This document shows positions 41,148 to 51,442 of a stretch of 64,000 bases of DNA, piece by piece. Origin of the DNA: Bartonella bacilliformis KC583 (lineage in GTDB: Bacteria > Pseudomonadota > Alphaproteobacteria > Rhizobiales > Rhizobiaceae); contig NC_008783.1 in assembly GCF_000015445.1 (NCBI RefSeq), positions 999,001 through 1,063,000 of the forward strand. Reading direction: 5' to 3'. The translations under genes were made by a program, and so were the position numbers. The notes below the pieces were generated by a model that saw only the letters and a list, made by a program, of their open reading frames with translations, made no database searches and had not been told where the DNA came from. The first letter of the stretch is position 1. Each line of letters starts with the position of its first letter.

Positions 41148-42401
41148 TTACGGTTCAAATTTTTCTAATAGCTCATTACGATCTATTAAAAACCCGCTTT
41201 CAACCCATATTGTCTCTAATTCTTTGAGTTTTTGTCCCACAATCTTCCCTTTAGCAAAACCTCTTTCTATTAAATCCTTACCACTGACAGGAAAAACAGG
41301 AATCTCCCACCTTTGAGCAAGCTGATAAAGCCTCATATAATGCTCTATTTTTTGAGAATTCTCGTTTCCCTCTACAGGGCCAGCACATACAGCTGCCAAA
41401 GACAAAGATAAATGATCTAAAATCGGCTGTCGACCATGAAAATAAATTAGTTTTTGCAAACAGGTCTCTGAACAATTTTGGCTTATCGATTCCAACTCTG
41501 CCCACTCTCTTAATCGTGTTTTTTCCTTATTAGAAAAACGTAAACGACGAGCAATATCTTGAAGACGTTCAGAGTCAGGTGGAAGAAGACTTTGTAACCT
41601 CAATAATGGATCTTCTTTCCAACCAAGAACATGCTCTGTTTTCACAAGTGAGTGAATTGCATCAATACCCCATTTTTCTGTTTCAGGAAAAATAAGTGTC
41701 AAAATGCCACTTTGACGCATCCATAAAAGAGCACGTGTTGGATCTGAAGCAGCAAGAAGTTTTTTTATTTCCTCCCAAACACGTTCAGATGAAAGCTTAT
41801 GCAAACCGTGTTTTAAAGCAACACACGCTTTCAATCCTTGTGCATCAGGTCGCCCTGCTCCATACCAAGCAAAAAAGCGAAAAAAGCGCAAAATACGCAA
41901 ATAATCTTCACAAATACGCTGTTCTGCAACACCAATAAAACGTATTGTACGGCTTGCAATATCGCTCAAACCTCCTACCAAATCATAAAGTTGGCCAGTG
42001 GCATCACAATACAGTGCATTAATAGTAAAATCTCGTCGTTCAGCATCTTTTTTCCAGTCACGACCAAAAGCAACTTTCGCGTAACGGCCATCTGTTTCAA
42101 CATCAGAACGAAGAGTCGTCACCTCATAAGAACATGACTCAGAAACCACCGTTACTGTACCAAAATCAATACCAGTAGGAACAGCTTTAAATCCTGCTTC
42201 TTCTACGCGCTTGATAACTTGCTGTGGCAAACAAGTTGTCGCAATATCAATATCACTAATGGGCTGTCCTAGAAGTTGATTACGGACTGCACCACCAACA
42301 ACACGCGCTTCCTCATCACCCAACGACAAAATACGAAGAAGTGTTTGAATATTTTTATGCTGCAACCAATCAGCCTGTTTGAAATTTGGTATTGTGTTCA
42401 C
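41148..42401 (-). CDS. cca: CCA tRNA nucleotidyltransferase
   Basis: Adds or repairs the 3' CCA end of tRNAs; the tRNA in this window already has CCA encoded. The class II nucleotidyltransferase core shows EARVVGGAVRNQLLGQPISD with the GG motif and the metal-binding DxD in DIDIATTCLPQQV. The ERRDFTINALYCDATGQLYD motif and the RNA-binding helical part (ILRFFRFFAWYGAG) follow. The C-terminal region lacks an obvious HD domain motif. Length 417 is typical of alphaproteobacterial forms. Start ATG 42401 follows a GGG-rich stretch (AAAGGGGTGAAC). Confidence 0.93.
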   Translation of the reverse strand: MNTIPNFKQADWLQHKNIQTLLRILSLGDEEARVVGGAVRNQLLGQPISDIDIATTCLPQQVIKRVEEAGFKAVPTGIDFGTVTVVSESCSYEVTTLRSDVETDGRYAKVAFGRDWKKDAERRDFTINALYCDATGQLYDLVGGLSDIASRTIRFIGVAEQRICEDYLRILRFFRFFAWYGAGRPDAQGLKACVALKHGLHKLSSERVWEEIKKLLAASDPTRALLWMRQSGILTLIFPETEKWGIDAIHSLVKTEHVLGWKEDPLLRLQSLLPPDSERLQDIARRLRFSNKEKTRLREWAELESISQNCSETCLQKLIYFHGRQPILDHLSLSLAAVCAGPVEGNENSQKIEHYMRLYQLAQRWEIPVFPVSGKDLIERGFAKGKIVGQKLKELETIWVESGFLIDRNELLEKFEP

Positions 42402-42650
42402 CCCTTTAGCCCTTTAACGAATTTTCATGATTGTTTCTCATGATCAGCGCCATAATGGCAATATTTGTGATACCCTCCACAGTCTAACATCTCTCTTCAA
42501 TGCAGCATATCTTTTTATCTATATATAAAATACCAAAAAAAACGCCTATCACACTTATTTTCTCTTTATTTTTTGATACAAATCATAAAATACTTATGAT
42601 CATATAAAAATAATTATTATTTTTCGATAAATGCCTTAAGGAAGAAATCA

Positions 42651-43682
42651 ATGAGTCAAGATGATACATTATCCAACTCTGTTAAAAAGGCCAATATGAG
42701 TGATAATGCAAAATTCACTGTTAGTGATATTGATAAGGCACATAAAGAATTAGATCTTTTGCAAAAGGAAATTGATAAAGTTATTTTTGGCCAAAATCAT
42801 GTAATTGAACACACTTTAACAGCTATTTTAGCTGGGGGACATACCCTTCTCGTTGGCGTTCCAGGGCTTGCTAAAACACGCCTTGTTAACACATTAGGAA
42901 CTGTATTAGGACTTGATACAAAACGTATCCAATTTACACCCGATTTGATGCCATCAGATATTATTGGTTCTGAAATTATGGACTCAGATAAAAGTGGTAA
43001 ACGCTCTTTCCGTTACATTCAAGGTCCTATTTTTGCACAAATTCTTATGGCCGATGAAATTAATCGTGCTTCTCCTCGTACACAATCAGCCCTTTTGCAA
43101 GCTATGCAAGAATACCATGTTACTGTTGCTGGAACCCATTATAATTTACCACAACCTTTTCATGTCCTTGCAACCCAGAACCCTCTTGAACAGGAGGGAA
43201 CCTACCCGCTTCCTGAAGCACAGCTTGATCGCTTTTTAATGCAAATTGACATTGATTACCCTGATTTAGAGACAGAACGGCGTATTATTTTAGAAACGGT
43301 AAATCAAAAAAGCCAAGTTGTAAAATCAGTTTTATCGACCCAAAAATTGCAAAAAATTCAAAAAATCGTTCGCACAATACCCGTTTCTGAAAATGTTGTT
43401 GAAGCTATTTTGAAGTTGGTGCGTTCAGCCCGTCCTTATAAAGATAATCCGCTTGCGAATAAATATATTGCTTGGGGCCCTGGTCCTCGAGCATCACAGG
43501 CACTTTCACTTTGTGCTCGTGCTCGTGCTCTCTATCACGGACGTTTATCTCCCTCACTTGATGATATCCAAGCCTTGGCACAACCCGTGTTGCAACATCG
43601 GATGGCACTCAATTTTTCTGCACGTGCTGAAGATATAACTGTAAAAGATATTATTGCTACTCTTGTGAAAGACGCTCTTTAA
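42651..43682 (+). CDS. MoxR-family AAA+ ATPase
   Basis: A 343-residue AAA+ ATPase thought to act as a chaperone for activation of partner proteins. Walker A is GVPGLAKT at residues 69-76 and Walker B is LMADEINRASPRTQSALLQA. Sensor-1 lies in HVLATQNPLEQEGTYPLPEA, the diagnostic MoxR signature. The first gene of a four-gene operon, its stop overlaps the next start by one base. AAGGAAGAAATCA precedes ATG 42651. MoxR proteins usually pair with a von Willebrand A-domain protein, and the next gene supplies a DUF58 relative of such proteins. The substrate is unknown. Confidence 0.93.
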   Translation: MSQDDTLSNSVKKANMSDNAKFTVSDIDKAHKELDLLQKEIDKVIFGQNHVIEHTLTAILAGGHTLLVGVPGLAKTRLVNTLGTVLGLDTKRIQFTPDLMPSDIIGSEIMDSDKSGKRSFRYIQGPIFAQILMADEINRASPRTQSALLQAMQEYHVTVAGTHYNLPQPFHVLATQNPLEQEGTYPLPEAQLDRFLMQIDIDYPDLETERRIILETVNQKSQVVKSVLSTQKLQKIQKIVRTIPVSENVVEAILKLVRSARPYKDNPLANKYIAWGPGPRASQALSLCARARALYHGRLSPSLDDIQALAQPVLQHRMALNFSARAEDITVKDIIATLVKDAL

Positions 43683-44593
43683 TGGCCATTGGCAGAAAAG
43701 TTTTTAAAGAAAGCGCAAAATCGCTTACAACGAAACTACATAAAGATGTAGCCAATATACCCTATTGCCTCTCACAAGCACGCCTTATAGCGAATACAAT
43801 GATAACCGGATGGCACGGCCGGCGTAAACATGGCAATGGAGAAAATTTCTGGCAATTTCGTCTTTATACTGAAGGAGAGCCCATTACACGCATTGACTGG
43901 CGCCGCTCAGCACGTGATAAAAATACTTACCTACGCGAATATGAATGGGAAATGGCGCAAACCGTTTGGATTTGGCCTGATCAAAGTGCCTCTATGCAAT
44001 ATTGCTCGCGCTTTTCTAAAACCTCTAAAGGCAATCACGCCATCATTATTTCTCTTGCCTTGGCAACACTTCTTGCGCGAAGCGGTGAGCATATTGCTAT
44101 CCCTAATTTAATGGCTCCCACCATGACATCCAATGTCGCGGAACGCATGGCTCTGGCTTTAATTCATTATCAAGATGAAAATCCATTTCCAAATTTTTCA
44201 ACTATAACACGATTCTCACAAGTCATCATCATCAGTGACTTTCTTGATCATCCTGAAATGATTATTCAAAATTTAGGAGCTTTAGCTGCAAAACAGGTCA
44301 ACGCACATCTAATTGAAGTTGCTGACCCAGCGGAGGAGTCTTTCCCTTACACAGGCCGTACAGAATTTTTTGATCCTGAAACAAAAGAAAAAATTCTTTT
44401 AGGAAAAGCAGAACACTTCCGTGAAGATTATTGCAACCTCTACCAAGCAAGACGACAAGAATTGATCAATTTTTGTTCACGCCAAGGATGGACTTACCAT
44501 GTTAGTAAAACTGATCGGCCTTTAACAGAAATTATTTTGCAATTTGCAAACAAAATGGGTGACGCTATACCTCATGGAAGGAGATCACTTTGA
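43682..44593 (+). CDS. DUF58 protein
   Basis: A 303-residue cytoplasmic protein of the DUF58 family, which resembles von Willebrand factor A domains. The signature region is GENFWQFRLYTEGEPITRID followed by WRRSARDKNTYLREYEWEMA, and a further VWA-like strand occurs at IIISDFLDHPEMIIQNLGAL. No membrane segment is evident. The gene overlaps moxR by one base and the next gene by four, so it is translated with them. DUF58 proteins beside MoxR ATPases are common, but the activity is uncharacterised. Confidence 0.88.
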   Translation: MAIGRKVFKESAKSLTTKLHKDVANIPYCLSQARLIANTMITGWHGRRKHGNGENFWQFRLYTEGEPITRIDWRRSARDKNTYLREYEWEMAQTVWIWPDQSASMQYCSRFSKTSKGNHAIIISLALATLLARSGEHIAIPNLMAPTMTSNVAERMALALIHYQDENPFPNFSTITRFSQVIIISDFLDHPEMIIQNLGALAAKQVNAHLIEVADPAEESFPYTGRTEFFDPETKEKILLGKAEHFREDYCNLYQARRQELINFCSRQGWTYHVSKTDRPLTEIILQFANKMGDAIPHGRRSL

Positions 44594-47388
44594 ATTTTGG
44601 GGCTCCCTTAATTTTACTTGGGCTTTTTGCTCTACCCATGATTTGGTGGTTATTGCGGATAACGCCTCCCAAACCTCATAAAGAGATCTTTCCTCCTTTG
44701 CGTCTTTTGATTAAACAAACCAATCAACAGACAACAACCAACCATACACCTTGGTGGTTATTGTTGTTACGATTAGCTATAGCAGCACTTATCATTATCG
44801 CTTTGGCACGTCCATCTTGGCATCAAAACCCAATTATACTCTCTGAATCTCAACCGCTCGCACTCATTATTGATAACGGATGGGCCTCTGTTGAAGAGTG
44901 GAAAAAACGTATTGTTGTTGCGGAAACTTTGCTTGATCAAGCAATAAAACAGCAAAAAGATGTTTATTTTCTTGCAACAGCTGAAAATGACCCCAAAGAA
45001 ATTGGCCCTTTACCTGCAGAAGTTGCAAAACAACATTTAATGCATTTACAACCTCAACCCTGGCCTATCAACCGTCTAAAGGCACTGAATCGGCTCATTG
45101 AAAAAACTCGTGGTCAAACACTTGATATTGCCTATTTGAGTGATAGTTTACAAACAAACGAAGATAATCAGGCTTTTACTCTCATTGAACAGTTAAAACC
45201 CGAAACATTCCTGTGGTATTCATCTGATATTTCTAAACTTACCGGTATAAGAGCTATCGATAATCATAATGGAAACATGGCAGCACGCATTATTCGTGCA
45301 ACTACTCAAGGCGAAACCCCGATAACGCTAAGCCTTTATGATTTAAAAAGTAAGCTCCTTGGACGCTTTACAACAAATTTTCATGAAGGAGAAGCAGAAG
45401 TTCTGGTTCCTCTCAACTTACCGCTTGAATTACGCAATGATATCTCATGGATTAAAATTGATAATCATGCCCACGCTGCTGCAACATTTTTAGTTGATAG
45501 CCGTAACCGAATAAACCGTGTTGCTCTCTTATCACCAAGTATCAATGAAATGGTGCAACCATTACTGTCTCCGCTTTATTATGTCATTAAAGCATTGCAG
45601 GGCCATGCAGAACTGATAACAACAGGAGGAGGAGAGCTTTCAGCTGATATTGATTACTTACTCAAACAAAACCCTTCTGTCTTCATTATGGGTGATATTG
45701 TCAACATGTCACAAGAAGCAGAAAAAAAGCTCTCTAATTTCGTCAATAAAGGGGGAATACTTATTCGCTTTGCTGGAGATAATCTCAGTTCAACAGAACA
45801 ATATGATAGCTTATTACCTGTGCCATTGCGCCCTGGTAAACGTTTACTCGGCAGTGTTATGTCATGGGCTAAACCACAAAAACTAGCACCTTTTGTGCAA
45901 AATAGCTTCTTCTCTAATCTTCCTTTTCCAGAAAATGTAACTGTTTCACGCCAAATCTTAGCAGAACCCACCCCAGATCTTTTTGAAAAAACATGGCTCA
46001 GTCTTGCTGATGGATCCCCTCTTATCACAGCAACTGACCAAGGAAAAGGTGTCCTCATTTTTATCCATACTGCACCTGACCCTACATGGTCTAATCTTGC
46101 GCTTTCTGGATTTTTTGCACAAATGTTGCAAAAACTTATCACACTCAGTGTATACAACAACACCTCCTTAACTCAAATGAGAGCAATGGCACCACAAAAT
46201 CCCTGGCGGACATTAAATGCCGATGGACAATTGCAATCTCCTCCCTTTCATGTTGTTCAACTCACTATTGATGAACAAAAGCTCCCCATACCATCCTATT
46301 ATACCCCACCTGGGCTTTATGGCATCAACAATAATTTTTATGCATTGAATCTCTTAACGCCTTCTTCTCGTTTAATAAAAACTTCATTACCAAATTCCTT
46401 AGGAAAAAATCCTTTATCATATGAAACAAAAGAACAACATTTTACTGGACCACTTTTAGGATTAGCGCTTTTATTATTCGCTTTTGATAGCTTTGTCGTT
46501 TTATGGATGGGAAAAGCTTTTTTCTTCAATCGACAACGCAGTATATTCTTTCTATTACCTTTCATAATAGGCCTGGCCATCTTGTTCTCAAATATATCAA
46601 ATATCTACGCACAAACCGCAAAAACTCATGATGAGATCATGGTGAAAGCGGCAGGAGCTACCCACCTTGCTTATGTTATAACCAATAATCATGAAATTGA
46701 TACCACAAGTAAGAGTGGACTAGAAACGCTGAGTCAGTTCATTGCAGATCGTACAATGCTCTCACCTGGTTCTGTTATAGCTCTTGATCTTGATAAAGAT
46801 GAGCTTGCTTTTTATCCTTTAATTTACTGGCCTCTTGACGCTAACAGTCCTATGCCAACGCAAAAAGCTCTTGAAAAAATAAATGCTTTTATGAAAAATG
46901 GAGGAGCTGTTTTATTTGATACACGCGATCAGATAAACACCAATTTGACCCTTGAAGAAACTGCAACCCCAGCGACACAGAGATTACGGGATATATTAAG
47001 TGAACTTAATATTCCAACCCTTGAACCAGCATCTGCTGATCATGTTGTTTCCCGTTCTTTTTATATTATGCCTGATTTTCCTGGACGTTACCGTGGTTCA
47101 CCTTTATGGGTTGCATCATCATCAATAAATAAAAAAAATAAAAATTCTATGATGACTGGCGACAATGTGAGTTCTCTCTTTATCACCGCTAATGACTTTG
47201 CTGGTGCTTGGGCCTTAGACCCCAAAGATACATGGAAATATCCTCTTGTCTCCAATGATTCTATGCAACGTCTATGGGCATTTCGTGCAGGATTGAACAT
47301 CGTCATCTATGTCCTTACAGGAAACTATAAAGCTGATCAAATCCATGTTCCTGCACTATTAGAGCGCTTTAACAAAGAGAGAAGGTAA
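44590..47388 (+). CDS. Membrane protein with BatA N-terminus and DUF4159 domain
   Basis: A 932-residue inner-membrane protein. The N-terminus has the BatA/aerotolerance double segment (FGAPLILLGLFALPMIWWLL and LLLLRLAIAALIIIALARPS). A long periplasmic-type region follows, with a class I glutamine-amidotransferase-like fold lacking its cysteine (FIMGDIVNMSQEAEKKLSNF, then GGILIRFAGD). Two more membrane segments lie around residues 620-680. The C-terminal DUF4159 domain has the double-glycine core FMKNGGAVLFDTRD and ends KADQIHVPALLERFN. It starts at TTG 44590, with AAGGAGATCA upstream, and overlaps the previous stop. Function unknown; an envelope role is likely from topology. Confidence 0.88.
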   Translation: MNFGAPLILLGLFALPMIWWLLRITPPKPHKEIFPPLRLLIKQTNQQTTTNHTPWWLLLLRLAIAALIIIALARPSWHQNPIILSESQPLALIIDNGWASVEEWKKRIVVAETLLDQAIKQQKDVYFLATAENDPKEIGPLPAEVAKQHLMHLQPQPWPINRLKALNRLIEKTRGQTLDIAYLSDSLQTNEDNQAFTLIEQLKPETFLWYSSDISKLTGIRAIDNHNGNMAARIIRATTQGETPITLSLYDLKSKLLGRFTTNFHEGEAEVLVPLNLPLELRNDISWIKIDNHAHAAATFLVDSRNRINRVALLSPSINEMVQPLLSPLYYVIKALQGHAELITTGGGELSADIDYLLKQNPSVFIMGDIVNMSQEAEKKLSNFVNKGGILIRFAGDNLSSTEQYDSLLPVPLRPGKRLLGSVMSWAKPQKLAPFVQNSFFSNLPFPENVTVSRQILAEPTPDLFEKTWLSLADGSPLITATDQGKGVLIFIHTAPDPTWSNLALSGFFAQMLQKLITLSVYNNTSLTQMRAMAPQNPWRTLNADGQLQSPPFHVVQLTIDEQKLPIPSYYTPPGLYGINNNFYALNLLTPSSRLIKTSLPNSLGKNPLSYETKEQHFTGPLLGLALLLFAFDSFVVLWMGKAFFFNRQRSIFFLLPFIIGLAILFSNISNIYAQTAKTHDEIMVKAAGATHLAYVITNNHEIDTTSKSGLETLSQFIADRTMLSPGSVIALDLDKDELAFYPLIYWPLDANSPMPTQKALEKINAFMKNGGAVLFDTRDQINTNLTLEETATPATQRLRDILSELNIPTLEPASADHVVSRSFYIMPDFPGRYRGSPLWVASSSINKKNKNSMMTGDNVSSLFITANDFAGAWALDPKDTWKYPLVSNDSMQRLWAFRAGLNIVIYVLTGNYKADQIHVPALLERFNKERR

Positions 47389-49475
47389 TGATAGAATCTC
47401 TGACTTTTCAGCCTTTCCTTCCCGTTTTTTGGCTTCTCTTTTTAGGCGGGATTCCTGCTCTTTTTATCATTATTGGCTTCATCACAAAGCAGCGCGGAGC
47501 TTTATTACGTCTTACAACCTTGGCTTCTCTCATTCTTGTTGTGCTTAATCCTGTTATAAAAAAAGAGCAGCGTGAACCCGTTAAGAGTATTATAGGAATT
47601 GTCATTGATCGTAGTGAAAGCCAAACTTTAGGGACACGTACAGAAGACAGTGAAAAAGCACGCATACAATTAACCAACGCACTGGCTCGCTATCCACAAT
47701 TTGAGCCACGCTTTATTGAAGCTAGAAAACGTTCTGATAATCATTATGCATCATCAAAGGATTTATTTCATGCTTTAACACAAGCCACATCTGATGTCCC
47801 GCCATCCCGCTATGCAGGAACAATCTTGATCACTGATGGACAAGTGCACGATATTCCTGAAATATCAGAACTTCATCATAAGGCGCCAATCAACGCCCTT
47901 ATAACAGGAAGAACAGATGAATTTGACCGTCAAATTAAACTTATCTCTCCTCCCCGTTTTGCTCTGATCAATAAACCACAAACACTTTCTATTTTGGTTG
48001 AAGATAAAGGCCAACCAAAAAAGGAAATATCAGGGCAAGTAAACGTTTCTGTGAGTGTCAATAACCAAGAAGTTGGCCGCTATTCTGTAACACCTGGTAT
48101 CATCTTTCAAACTGACATCACTCTTCCTCATGCTGAAAAAAACATCGTTCAAGTGACTACAGATACACATGAGGGTGAATTAAGCTCTGATAACAATCGA
48201 GCCATTGCTATCATTGAAGGGATCAGAGAAAATTTGCGAGTTCTTCTCATTTCAGGCGCACCTTATAATGGTGAACGCACATGGCGTGATCTTTTAAAGA
48301 GTGATTCCAATATTGATCTCGTTCATTTTACTATTCTGCGTCCTCCTGAAAAAGCGGATAACACCCCTTCTAGCCAATTATCACTGGTTGTTTTTCCTAC
48401 AACTAAGCTATTTGTTGAAGAAATTAATAATTTTGATCTCATCATTCTTGATGGCTACCAACATTCCAGTGCACTACCACTCATTTATTATGATTACATC
48501 ACCCAATATGTACAAAAAGGTGGTGCATTACTAATGGTCACAGGACCTGAATTTGCTGGTGAACGATCGCTTGCCAAAACACCTTTGATCAGTGTCCTAC
48601 CTGCATTACCAAGTGGAACTGTCATTGAAAAGCCTTTTCGTCCTGCATTAACCAAAGAGGGCGAACGTCACCCTGTTACACGAAATCTTGCAACACCCAC
48701 CCACCCAGCTACTCAATGGGGGCAATGGTTGAGACAAATTGCAATTAAACAAACAGGCCAAAGCATTACCATCATGAAAGGAGCTGATGAACAACCACTC
48801 TTACTCCTCTCCCATATTGGTAAAGGGCGTGTAAGTATGTTGCTGTCCGATGAAAGTTGGCTTTGGGCACGAAATTTCGAAGGTGGAGGTCCCTACGCTT
48901 CTCTCTACCGTCGTATTGCCCATTGGCTCATGAAAGAACCAGAACTTGAAGAAGAGAAATTAAGTGCTGTGAATGATCGCCATCGTTTAACAATTCGTCG
49001 ACAAACACTCGAAGATCACCCAGAACCCGTTGAAGTCATTTTCCCCTCTGGCAAAAAAGAAAATATCACTCTCAGTAAAGAACAAGAAGGTATATTTACA
49101 GGAGCTATAAATGCAGATGAAATAGGGATCTTTACAATCCACAATGGCAACCAAACAGTTCTTGCCCCTATAGGCGCACTCGATAATCCTGAATTATATG
49201 ACTTAATTTCAACAGAAGAAAAATTGGCGCCCATCATTCAAAAAACGGGTGGCTATATAACACGTTTACATCACGAAAAAAGAAACGGTATTCATATTCC
49301 TCCTATCAAGATAGTTGGACCACAAACGAAACTCACCTCTTCCCTTCCTCAATCAATTATTCTAAAAGAGACAACAGAAACCCGTTTGGTTAGCGCTGTT
49401 CATTTTTCAATCTTTTCCGGATTTTTTGCTCTGCTGACGTGTCTGTTATTTCTCAGTAGTATATGGTTATCGTGA
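47388..49475 (+). CDS. Large membrane-anchored protein with amidotransferase-like domain
   Basis: A 695-residue protein, last of the MoxR operon, starting at ATG 47388 within the previous stop codon. The N-terminus has two membrane segments (about 10-55) and one segment lies at the C-terminus (HFSIFSGFFALLTCLLFLSS). Between them lie a VWA-like strand (IGIVIDRSESQTLGTRTEDS), a beta-rich part, then a class I amidotransferase-like fold (LLMVTGPEFAGERSLAKTPL) lacking the catalytic cysteine. The C-terminus repeats beta-sandwich features. Rhizobial homologues are annotated only as hypothetical or glutamine-amidotransferase-like. Like its neighbour it should face the periplasm; function unknown. Confidence 0.85.
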   Translation: MIESLTFQPFLPVFWLLFLGGIPALFIIIGFITKQRGALLRLTTLASLILVVLNPVIKKEQREPVKSIIGIVIDRSESQTLGTRTEDSEKARIQLTNALARYPQFEPRFIEARKRSDNHYASSKDLFHALTQATSDVPPSRYAGTILITDGQVHDIPEISELHHKAPINALITGRTDEFDRQIKLISPPRFALINKPQTLSILVEDKGQPKKEISGQVNVSVSVNNQEVGRYSVTPGIIFQTDITLPHAEKNIVQVTTDTHEGELSSDNNRAIAIIEGIRENLRVLLISGAPYNGERTWRDLLKSDSNIDLVHFTILRPPEKADNTPSSQLSLVVFPTTKLFVEEINNFDLIILDGYQHSSALPLIYYDYITQYVQKGGALLMVTGPEFAGERSLAKTPLISVLPALPSGTVIEKPFRPALTKEGERHPVTRNLATPTHPATQWGQWLRQIAIKQTGQSITIMKGADEQPLLLLSHIGKGRVSMLLSDESWLWARNFEGGGPYASLYRRIAHWLMKEPELEEEKLSAVNDRHRLTIRRQTLEDHPEPVEVIFPSGKKENITLSKEQEGIFTGAINADEIGIFTIHNGNQTVLAPIGALDNPELYDLISTEEKLAPIIQKTGGYITRLHHEKRNGIHIPPIKIVGPQTKLTSSLPQSIILKETTETRLVSAVHFSIFSGFFALLTCLLFLSSIWLS

Positions 49476-49541
49476 AAGTCGCTAAAATCTGACCAATTTA
49501 ACCATTTTCAAGCAACTGACAGCCTCTTTACAGCAAGTATA

Positions 49542-50099
49542 TCAATTACACGAACGATAACGGACTTTTCCTTTTGCTACTTTTAGTGCACCTTTTTGTA
49601 ATTCCAAAATAAGCAATCTGTTTGGATCTACCGGTGCAGGCATGTGTATCTGTTGTCTATGTTCGACATTTTTAAACCAAAAACGACCATAATATTCTTT
49701 ATCCCCAATTAAAATCACCAAAACAACATTGTGATTTTCTGCTGCGTGTAAAGCCATATACATTAACTTTCTGCCTACACCAGCATTTTTATATTCAGGA
49801 CGAACAACAAGAGGGCCTAATAAATAAGCAGCTTGCTCACCAACTGTTATAGGGGTCATCCTCACTGAACCAATTACATCGCCTCCAAGACAAGCGACAA
49901 AAGAAAATTGACAATCATGTCGTCCCTCTTCTCTCAATAAATAGCTTGCACGTGTAAAACGACCAGGACCGAAAACCACCTTATTGATTTGCTCAATTTG
50001 AGCATCATGATCACGTGTTTCAGGGTGATAAGTTATGGCATCACTATCGGCCGGGGAAAAGGAAACGAAAAATCGAGAATCCAAAGATACATCTGTCAT
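49542..50099 (-). CDS. GNAT-family N-acetyltransferase
   Basis: A 185-residue acetyltransferase. The acetyl-CoA-binding motif lies in LGPLVVRPEYKNAGVGRKLM, with the canonical R/Q-x-x-G-x-G/A pattern as NAGVGRK. The preceding strand is ACLGGDVIGSVRMTPITVG, and the later strand is VVLVILIGDKEYYGRFWFKN. This is the YhbS-like subgroup. The substrate cannot be inferred; homologues acetylate small molecules or protein N-termini. It is convergent with the MoxR operon and divergent from the metallophosphoesterase. Confidence 0.85.
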   Translation of the reverse strand: MTDVSLDSRFFVSFSPADSDAITYHPETRDHDAQIEQINKVVFGPGRFTRASYLLREEGRHDCQFSFVACLGGDVIGSVRMTPITVGEQAAYLLGPLVVRPEYKNAGVGRKLMYMALHAAENHNVVLVILIGDKEYYGRFWFKNVEHRQQIHMPAPVDPNRLLILELQKGALKVAKGKVRYRSCN

Positions 50100-50358
50100 G
50101 GACTTTATGCCTAGAAAAAATTAACATGCGAACTAAGAGACTTACTTCCTTATTTGAGGAATTCTTTCGTTATCGTTTATTTTTTCACGCATGTCCTACC
50201 CCTCTCCTAAACTTCCCTGCTCTTAACATTCTTTTTGGGTAACGTAAATGTTAAAAAAAATTCTATTATTTTCCAACAAACTATTTTCGTATCACAATTT
50301 CCTATCTCTTTTAATTGTGTATGGGATTTTTATCATTGCCTAAATCATTTTCAACATT

Positions 50359-51255
50359 ATGATAGAGTTCATGTTTTATCTTGCTCATATATCAGATATA
50401 CACCTTTCACCTGTGCCACAGCCTTCCTTTTCTGAACTTTTTGGAAAACGTCTTACTGGTTATCTTAATTGGCAAAAAAAACGTAAAAACCAAATGACAA
50501 CCGGTGTTTTAGAAACTTTAATGTGCACTATAAAAGAAAAAAATCCTGATCATCTTGTTATTTCTGGCGATCTTGTCAATCTCTCTTTGGATAAAGAATT
50601 TAAACAAGCGCGAAACTGGTTACTAACCCAAGGACAACCTCATGATATTTCTTTAACCTTTGGGAACCATGATGCCTATGTTCGCAGAGCCCTCCAAAAG
50701 GCCTGCACTATTTTTCAACCTTGGATTCAGGGTGATCTTCCTCAAAAAAATGCTTTTCCTTATATGCGCATTCGTGATAACATCGCCATTATAGGAGCCT
50801 CTTCAGCTATTGCGACACCGCCTTTTCAAGCATCTGGCTATTTTGGAAAAAAGCAAGCACAAATTTTGTCTCAGCTTTTAGATGAAGCTGCAGCACGCAA
50901 TCTCTTTCGAGTTGTGACCATTCACCATCCCCCCTTTCACCATGCAACCCTTTGGCATAAAAAGTTATGGGGAATAGGACGTTTTCTAGATGTCATCAAA
51001 CGCTATGGATGCGAACTTATTCTTCACGGCCACACTCACTTGCCTACCTTAAATATCATTGAAGAGAAAAAAAGGAAAATTCCTATTGTTGGTGTTGCTT
51101 CTGCATCACAAGGTTGTGGTGGCAAAAACCCACCTGCAAATTTTAACTTTTTCACTATTGAGCACGCTCATCATCAATGGCACTGCCAGTTACAACGCTA
51201 TAGTATTATCAACAAAAATAATGACATCGTGTGTACTGAAACAATAGATCTTTGA
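50359..51255 (+). CDS. Calcineurin-like metallophosphoesterase
   Basis: Predicted phosphoesterase with two metal ions, about 298 residues. Metal ligands appear in canonical order: FYLAHISDIHLSP (D-x-H), HLVISGDLVNL (GD), SLTFGNHDAYV (GNH), VVTIHHPPFHH and LILHGHTHLPT (GHxH). No signal peptide is visible, so it is probably cytoplasmic. Two in-frame ATGs compete, 50359 and 50371. The second starts right before the catalytic core (MFYLAHISD) and is preceded by AGAG, so it may be the true start. The substrate (cyclic nucleotide, nucleotide or phosphodiester) is unknown. Confidence 0.88.
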   Translation: MIEFMFYLAHISDIHLSPVPQPSFSELFGKRLTGYLNWQKKRKNQMTTGVLETLMCTIKEKNPDHLVISGDLVNLSLDKEFKQARNWLLTQGQPHDISLTFGNHDAYVRRALQKACTIFQPWIQGDLPQKNAFPYMRIRDNIAIIGASSAIATPPFQASGYFGKKQAQILSQLLDEAAARNLFRVVTIHHPPFHHATLWHKKLWGIGRFLDVIKRYGCELILHGHTHLPTLNIIEEKKRKIPIVGVASASQGCGGKNPPANFNFFTIEHAHHQWHCQLQRYSIINKNNDIVCTETIDL

Positions 51256-51442
51256 GTCTTTGAAACAAGAACGATCAGGAAATACTCACAGGAGTATTGT
51301 TAATCAATGCATGCAATATTTTTCCTATAAGATGTATTTTTCTTCCATATAATATTTGAGCTATCGTTCGGGTCTTTATTAAAGAATAATGTTTATAATA
51401 TTGATCTTAAATCCCCTTAATTTATTGATTCATAATCAAAAA

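Noticed and set aside
51281..51298. AATACTC/GAGTATT hairpin after the metallophosphoesterase
   Set aside because: A seven-pair stem exists but no T-run follows, so a terminator call is not supported.
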